From NCBI GenBank assembly GCA_947652115.1, contig OX393569.1, positions 13,183,033 through 13,247,032 of the forward strand: a stretch of 64,000 nt of DNA. The letters are read 5' to 3'. Below are positions 13,801-22,800 of the stretch, in pieces; the stretch's first letter is position 1; every line of letters starts with the position of its first letter. The notes beneath the pieces were generated by a model. That model made no database searches, was not told where the DNA came from, and saw only the letters and a list, made by a program, of their open reading frames with translations. Both the position numbers and the translations under genes were made by a program. Source of the stretch: Blastomussa wellsi. Its lineage: Eukaryota > Cnidaria > Anthozoa > Scleractinia > Plerogyridae.

Positions 13801-16800
13801 CCCCAGTTACTTCTGGAGCCCATTCTGCATATCAAAATGTACAGGCACAATTTTGTAAGCTACCAATTAAGACTTGTTACGTACTAACAGTAGCAGGTAA
13901 TTATTGAACAGAGTTTAGTCTAAATAACAGTGGAAACAAACAAAGCCTTGTGCCTGGTGGCCCACACCATTGGAACATATCCCAGTTTCTGTAGCATTAA
14001 GCGGCTAGGAATATTCCTACTTCCCCCTGGATGGGATGCTGGTCTAGCATTATTTCGCTGATGCCCATTTATACACCTGAGTGGAGAGAGGCACTGTGAG
14101 AGAAAAGTGTCTTGCCCAAGAACACAACACAGTGCCACAGGCCAGGGCTCAAACTCGGGCCATCCAATCCGGAGTCCATCGCACCTACAGTGGAGACAGT
14201 TAATCATTTATTACCTAAAGCCCAAGGGGGAGGCACAGTGGCCTAATGGTTAGTGCGCTGGACTCTGGATCGGACAGTCCAGGTTCGAGCCGGGGCACTG
14301 TGTATTGTTCTTGAGCAAGACACTTTACTCTCACAGTGCCTCTCTTCACCCAGGTGTAAAAATGGGTTGCAGCAAATTTACTGCTGGGGGGTAACCCTGC
14401 GATGCACTAGCATCCCATCCAGGGGGAATAGAAATACTCTCTGTCGCTTCATGCTACAGAAACCAGGATAAGCTCCGGCCTGATGGGCCACTTGGCCTGA
14501 ATAAAGACTTTGCCTTTTACAAAATGCAGCTGCAATTGTTCCAGTAGTAACCATTCCTTAGTGAAAGGTCAATAACAGGCAGCATTTTCTTTACCCAAGC
14601 AAATGGTTTCAATTTACAGTGCAACAATGTTGCGCAAAAAACTGAAATGTTGCCCATATTCAGGGCTCAAGACTAATGGCAGCCAGCTAGCCACAGGCTA
14701 GTGAAATTTCAGTTTGGGCTTTGTGCTTTCACTAGCCATTTGGGCTAGTACAAATTGTGAAGCACTGGAGTACTGGATGAAAACAAAAATGAAAGTTATT
14801 TTGAATGAATAAGGCAAAATGATAGAAGATAAACTGATAAAAACAGAAACTGTGAGCAGATTTAAAACGATAAGTTTATTTTGACTTACTTGAGTTAAAA
14901 AAACTAAATAGGAAACCAATGATAACAGTTTTCCATTCAAAAACAAAGGAACATCACGGATACTATTTCATTTAGCATAAACAACGAAGTTGAGGTTTTT
15001 AGATATATTGTAACAAGAAATGTGTGAGCTCAATCACTCCCATAAAACATGACTCAGTGAAACTGGCACAAGACAACTCTAGCTAGCTATAGTGTAATTT
15101 TAGTTTTGGCTATTTTGCGCTAGTAAAATCAGACGTGTTACTAGCCACTAGGCTAGTGAGCAAAAAAGTAACTCTTGAGCCCTGGTATTACCACAGCTTT
15201 ATGGTTACAATATCATTCTTTTTCAACAACTTAGGGAACTGGTCAAAACTACTATACTCGAGCAGGACCCACCTTTGGGGTAGGAGGGGGGGCTGTCAAA
15301 GACACCACCTATCTTCGAACCCTACCAGCAACATTACATTGGCTTTTAAATTTGAGTTGACACAGAAATATTCAGCTGGCAAGAGTTGGCATTACTAGAT
15401 AAACAAGAAAAGTAAGGTTTGAATCCCACTGTAATTTTTTACTGCTGGATAGAGGGGTGGCTATGCAATAAAGACACAATCTTTTGACGTTACGCAAGGG
15501 GGGTGCACGCAGAGACCACCAGCTATTTTGTGCTTTGGTGGGTCCTGTTCGAGTGTAGTAGTTTTGACCACTTCCCTTATAATATTATTACCAACTCCAC
15601 CCTGGCCAGAACTACAGTACTCACCGAGTAAACCTTTCTGTTTGTTCTCGCTGCTTCTTTATCTCAGGGAAAACTTTTTCATAAAATTCCCGCAGCTTAG
15701 CTTCCTTTTGCCTACATCCAAAAAGAAACACATTAATAACCACTGCTCTTTTTAGTTACAAATAAAAAACATTATTTGACTAGAGTGTACTAACTTTCTT
15801 TTTGGGTTGTTTTCATTTCTCTCAATTTTCTTGAGCCATGCTTGCTTCAAAGTCTTATACTCTTTACACAGTTGACGATTCTGAAAACAGAGAACAGCAT
15901 TAAGAACGCTCCAGGCGAGTGGCAAATCCCTACATGTACTTATCAAGAGTGAAACCTCACACAACCCACGGCACATTGTTGACCACTGATGAACTATGAA
16001 GAGTAAGCAACAACCAATTTCACCTTCCAACACTACCGGTGCCGGAAATTACACGAAAAAATAGTCAACAAGAGGTGAAATGACAAAAAACAAACCATCA
16101 GCTGACCACTGAGGGATAATGGCTTGATGTTCCACCAAATTCTCATTACTAGTGCTTAAAAAAGTATGGCAATACTAGGGACAAACTGAACTTCAATCTA
16201 GAGATAATTGTACATGTACCTTGAGTTCTTTGGCTTGCTTCCTTAACTGAAAATATTTTACCAATTTAGCTTTCACAGCTGGGCCTCTGGAATAAGAAAT
16301 GTTGTATTTGGCAATCAATAATAATAATAATGACACTGATAATAATTTATTTCAAGCATATCTGGTAGCTATTCATCCTGAAATATAAAAACATAAGAAA
16401 ACTACGATAGTCGAGAAACCAAACCAATAATCCAATGTGTAACACTAATAACAGTGGTTGAACGAGCCCTTATGCATCCTACAGTGCAGTGGAGGACTGA
16501 TAACCATGAACACTGGTTCATAACAGCTCTTTGAAAGGAAAGAAAGTAACAACCCTCCATGGAAACCTTTTTCGGTGATAAACAATGTTACTAATGGTAA
16601 GAGCAGTTTTCAACTGTAAAACCAAAACCAAAGTAATTAGTCAAGCCGATCACTGAGGACATTACGGTGGCCCACAACTGTCACGGCAAAAAGAAATTAC
16701 TCACGGCAAAAAGAAATTACTCACGGCAACAAGAAATTCCTCACGGCAAAAAGAAATTACTCACGGCAAAAAGAAATTACTCACGGCGAAAAGAAATTAC

Positions 16801-19800
16801 TCACGGCAAAAAGAAAAAGCTCACGGCAAAAAGAAAAAGCTCACGGCAAAAAAAAATTACTCACGGCAAAAAGAAAAAGCTCACGGCAAAAAGAAAAAGC
16901 TCACGGCAAAAAGAAATTACTCACGCTCGCGGGGTTGGGGGACTGGGCCGATTTTCGAATGGCATCATGGGATAAGAATGTGCAATAAAGCGGCCAGCAG
17001 TTGAACCTTGCTTTCCGCCATTTTGAAACACTCGAAGCCTTTGATAGGGATGTTTTGCTGCAACTGTGGGCAACAAGTTGTAGATGGCGTGAATTTCTGT
17101 TCAAACTGTGGAAAAGGTAGGTGATTTGATATTCACTAGATTTTACTCGCCGCATTTTTGATACAATTTGCGCTTGTGCACGTGTTACTCTAACAAGTGT
17201 TTTAATATGGGTATTATTAAAAGCTTCGTCAAAGGAGGCACAAAATATATAACTAAGCCTTGTGCCTTTAAAAGTGATCCTGCATACTGTAGTTGTGCCA
17301 AATCTTCCACCTTGAAAATGGTTTAATAGGCTCACATCAAAATCGAACCTTCAACTTATTGTGATTTGTTAATGTTTACAGATCTTAGAGAGGAATCATC
17401 TGACTCAGACAGTGACGTTGAATTTGATGAAGAGGAGGCTATCAAATACTACTTCAATAGAGGCTTTGAGTACCAAGAAATAATTCTTTTTCTTGCCAAA
17501 AATCATAACTACTCTATTAGCTACAGTACCCTGTAGGCCATATTGCTTTAATTTTCTTAAAGAAATAGCCCTGCATAATATTCTGTAATGGCCAAGACAA
17601 AATTTAACTTTTGACTTTCTAACCTTTGAAGGTTGTCGTGATAACATGGTAGATCAGATGGTTGATTGTACAAAGGCTAACACACCAAATAAATAAAAAA
17701 ACACTGATTAGAAACAGTTCTAAGGGTGCATTCAATTGAATAACACAAGTGGTTGTTTAATTGAGTCGCAAGTCTTTTTCCCAAATACACAGAATATAAT
17801 TATTCCAAGTATACTGCTCCAGGGAGCACAATACTTGGAACACACAGGAATGATGAGCTCTCATTAACAACCCAAACGATTGTTTGATTGAGTCGCTATT
17901 CTTATTCCCAAATACACAGAGTATATTCCAAGTATGACAAATATGTATACCATAATTAATTTTATCAAAAAAAGTTGTAAAAACATTCTTGGACTAGAAA
18001 TTTCCATTTTATTGGATTTTGCTTCCAAAATGTCATGAATTTCTGGAAATTTTCTCTGTAAATTTTTTAATCATTCCTGTTCCAAACATTCTGAAATATT
18101 TGGCCCCTGGACACATCTGGAATGCGGGAGGAATAGTAATAATAGAATAATTGTAAGTAGAGTAACCTGCAAGTAACAGTCCTGTGCAATGCTCACTAGT
18201 ACCAGTAAATCTGTTTTTTGAGAAACCATTCAAAATTATCCTTCAAAAATGTAGGAGTTATTTTCAAATATTTGGAACACTCATTTCCAATAGGTGGTAG
18301 CCAGGGATATTTCATATTTTACCTACCACCAACCTTTCTTACACACACAGTGCTACAATGAAGTATAATAAAACATTAAAAACACACCTTTCCTCCAGGA
18401 AGTGGCACACTAAACTTTGCCAATCTTGCTGCAGCTGATTCAGCCTTTTTCTGTACAAAAAATGAACAAATGCATGTATGGTATATGCACCTTGTTTAAT
18501 CATATCAGTTCCAAAGTTGAATAATTACTTCTACCCTTGGTTAACATGTAAACCTTAGTTATTAGAGTAATATAATTATACCATTTGCACAAGGAGCACT
18601 CACTCTGTACAGAAATGTCACCACATGACAATATAAACAGGCAGTTAAAAGGCCCAAAAACAAAAGCAATCTTACCAGTGCTAATAAATATAATTAAAAA
18701 CATAATTAAGATAATAATAGTTTTTCATGGTAGCAGCCTGTACCTTATTTTCCTCATAGATCATCTGTACAACAGTTTTTGGTTTGGGTTCAGGCATGGG
18801 CAGTTCTTCCTCGGGTGGTTCAATAGGATGCTTAAATGCCTCCTCTTCAAGTTGTTTCTAATACCAAAATAATGAATGTCATTGCCATTTCTGGTACCAA
18901 AACAAACTGGCCATTTCACATTTCATAACCTTTCAAGGGATGGCAACAAAACCTCATTTCGTGGAAACCAAAACTTGGATTAATGTTAGCAGACCAATAA
19001 CTACAGTATTTTGAATATCAAGTTTCACTAGGAAAAGAAAAACATCAAAAACTGATCCCCAAAAGAGTATTACATGTAAATTACATGTACCAGTAATGAT
19101 ACTTTTTCCACCCTAATTTTAAACTAATAAAATCAGAAAAAAATAATTTACACACTTTAAAGTATTTATCATTATTAGGGCTACCAGGGTTGTCCCAAAC
19201 GGCCGGCAGCCGGCAGAATTAACTGGCTATTTGGGGCGTTTGTGCTGGCTACTTTTGTGATTTTTTGTTCTAGTACTGGTGCAGATAATTACATGTATAT
19301 AATCAGGAATGATGCAAATTCTCTCCAAACAGACAAAAAGTGAGAGAGCCAAACCACAAGTCAAGACAACAACACAACTTTCACACAGCAATGCTCGGCA
19401 ATGCTCATGCAACCCTTGCTCCAGGGTCTATCTCCTTTTCATGCCGTCCAGCAGCCCATGTGACTCGAGATCGGAAACCAAGTTCATCCACTGACACTGA
19501 AAAACTTGACGGAAAGCATGAAATGATCATCAAAGACAATAACTGCAGCCATTACAGCATGATCAGTGAGTAGGAGTCTAACCTGCTTTTTCTTAAGGTT
19601 GTTGATCTGTTGTTCCACCTGCGTGATTTCTCTATCTACCTTCTCCATACCCAGAAGTAGTTCATCCTTAGACATCAAATCAGATAGCTCATCTGTGCCT
19701 GCTTTCTTTTCTCCACTATTGCCTTCAGAGACTTCATAAAAGAAAAAGAATAACAATGAATACTCATAAAAAGAATTGCATGTACTGAAACTGGAAATGC

Positions 19801-22800
19801 TGGAATGCTGTAACATCCCAGTTAGGGTAAGAATAAGGGTTAGCAGTTAGCGATGAGTACTTGGTGCTAACAAGTCAGCTTTGTCAATGATCAATGTTTT
19901 CCAGTTATAGTACATGTAAAGGATATATTACGGTACCATAATTTTGATTTGGGGTTACATGTACAAGAGAAATGCAATTTTGCACACAGGAAAACTTTTT
20001 TATCTTAGCCATTTCAGAAACAATCTCTCCAAAATTGTAAATCTTTAGGGGGAGGGGAGGGGAGTGTTTCAACTCAATCAGACAATAAGAATCCACACAG
20101 TTTCAATCTTCTGTTTTCAGTTAATTTACCTGCTATCTGCTACTTTTCCAGATGAAACAAGCACAAAAAAATCTATTATGATCTTGACTTAAATTTTCAT
20201 CTTTGAGCACATGCTTATTTTTCACCCCGGCTAGTGGGGGTATAACAATTCATGCAATGTCAATGTGAAATCCGGTCTCAAATACAATCAGAAAATGACA
20301 TCCGGTTTCCTGTTCTAAACAGTTACCAGTAACATTTCAGAAATAATGACAAAAAATTATCCTAAACAAAATGGCATATTTAAAATGTTCAGCTTTCGAC
20401 AGGGGGGTGGGGAGCAAAGCCTCTTAACTACAGTTGAGAAACATTTGCTAAGGAATTGCTCAAGACTGTATTTTGTGGCAAACGATGTTGGTCTGAAAAA
20501 ATATCAGTGTGTGTGTAACTAGTGCTAGTCCCAAACATCAGTGAAAAAGGAAGACTTCAAAATGTTTTGCATACCAGAGATAATAATTATTGGTGTCTTT
20601 ATAATCTGATGTACCAGTACATGTATATATATGCAATAAATTGCTTTTTACACACAAACTGAAGAAAGTCTGTAAACATGAGTGTTGCTTATGCCATAAC
20701 TGTCATAATACTTGTGCCAATTTCATAAAAAAACGTCACATTCAACATGTGGATGTTTTTTATCTATTGATGCTGATTTAAAATTTCAAATCTACATGTA
20801 TTTCTGTTATTGTCACATGACTTGTCAACCATGGCCATGATTTGAAGCTCTTCAGTAGGTCTTCAGTGGAACAAACTTGTGCATCAAATTTATCGCTATG
20901 AGGTCTGGTGTCGAAACTATGATTTTCAGAAACCTTTTTTACTGTAACAGGAAATTCGTAGATTTAAGAGGCACCCTTCATTATGCAAAAGAGATGGAAG
21001 ACTACCTGGAGCTGAGGGAGATATGGCCTCTACAGCAGGACCAAGGTATGATTCCTGTTCATGAATAGAAAATAATATTTTTAGTAAATACAAGGTTGGA
21101 GAACTCGCCATCTGGCTGAGTGAAATTCAAGCTGCACTTGCCCAGATAAGTTTTCACTTGCCTTTTCTCCTTCACACAAATTCACACACACTAAAAAACA
21201 TCATGTAGCACCCCCACCCTCGAACATATCAAATAGTCATCTTTAATTTTAATCACTTTTAATCACGTTTCACTCTGTGCAAAGACGCCTGTATGCTCTA
21301 GAACTAACACCATAGTCATTACAAATTGTTAATAATTTCAGAAGATTGTAAAAAGAACTATCTCTGTCATCTGACGAGCAGGATAACTTTTGTACCTTTG
21401 CTTGGCCACCTGGTTGACTTGGTGACAGTGATAGGGGCACTTGTCTTCCTATTCCATCTTTTAATTTTCCTCGCATGGACTGCAATGATGTCTGCAAAGA
21501 GCTCTGCTTTGTAAAAAGGTCTGCTTCATTTGGGGACATCAGTGAAGGTGCTTTGGAGGATAAGGACTGAGCCTGTGAAATGGTAATAAGTAGTGGCTGG
21601 GATGTTGAAGCAGAAGTAGGAGGCGTGCTTGATTGGCATGGCGAGTATCTTGGGGAAGCCTTGGAGTGAGGTGATGATGGAGCACTTGTAGAATAGTGTT
21701 GTGAAGAATATCCACCTCCTTCAGTTGACGTTTGCAGCTTTTTAGGTTGAAATTCAGATCTTTCGCGGTCTTTGCTACTTCCATCTCTGAAGAGACATAA
21801 GTCATTAGAATAAGACTAAATAAACTTAATTGTTGATGCTACATGTACCACATTGCCAAAAGAAAAAGCAATTTTGTTTGAATCCTTCAGAAGCAGTTTT
21901 AAACAATACCCACCTGTCAATTTTGATGTCTTTGTCACTGATTGAGCTAAAATCATTAAAATCACCCAGTCCCACTTCCTACAAGAAACAAAGCTAAAGT
22001 TAGAGTACAATATCTACAAAAACTCAGTCATTCAAATAAATACAACAGATGCAATGTTATTGTATTATACTGTTTTTGGTAGATTGAATTACCATTAGGT
22101 AAAGGGAAGGTTTAAGTCTGTCTATGCCATTACGGGGGAATCTTCTTACCTGCAGATCTACATGTAGGGCAAATGCTCATGGATTTTGTACATACAGAGA
22201 AACAAAAATAAAGAACAAAAATCAAGATGGAGATAATTATAATACCAATACCTGGTGCCTTGCATATGGAGGGTCATAATAGCCAGGACCATAATTCACT
22301 CCAGAGGGCCCTATGTCTTCCTCACTGAGACGACGCTGTCTTTTGTACGGTGGGCCGCCACTAAAGTAACCATAACTTGATGAACTTTAGAAATCAAACA
22401 CATAAAAATGAGCAACCCTAACGATTTATAATATTATTTTTATAAATTTAAACTCATAGCTTTTTACAAGTTATTTACAAATTGTTAACTACAGAACAGC
22501 ATGTGACTGCATGTTACTAATAAATTATTCTTTTTGAGGAACATGAAACTTTGGTGAGTTACATTTATGTTGCAATTTCAGAGGTCGTATATTGCATGAC
22601 ATGTTAATTTCACAATTTTGTAAAAATGGAATTTCTGGCATTTGAGTGCCAATGAATAAGCCGTAAATTTTAAAAATATTTCTTCAGCATGAGAACGACA
22701 GGGCAAGGGCCTGAGCCGTTTAGTAAAGTTGCATCATGGGTAAAGTGGAAAGCGTATAAGCGTGTGATAGCATTCTAGGCTGACACCATCCACTATCTCG

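Noticed and set aside
14223..14300. tRNA gene on the plus strand
   Set aside because: A and B boxes are present but arms do not pair as a tRNA, and the sequence continues into a SINE body repeated elsewhere.
16667..16975. Lys-rich repeat protein of about 102 aa
   Set aside because: It is a translation of the 20-bp minisatellite; all three frames are open for the same reason.
19484..19816. Independent 110-aa gene
   Set aside because: The useful part is NCOR exon 7; the rest reads into introns past clear splice sites.
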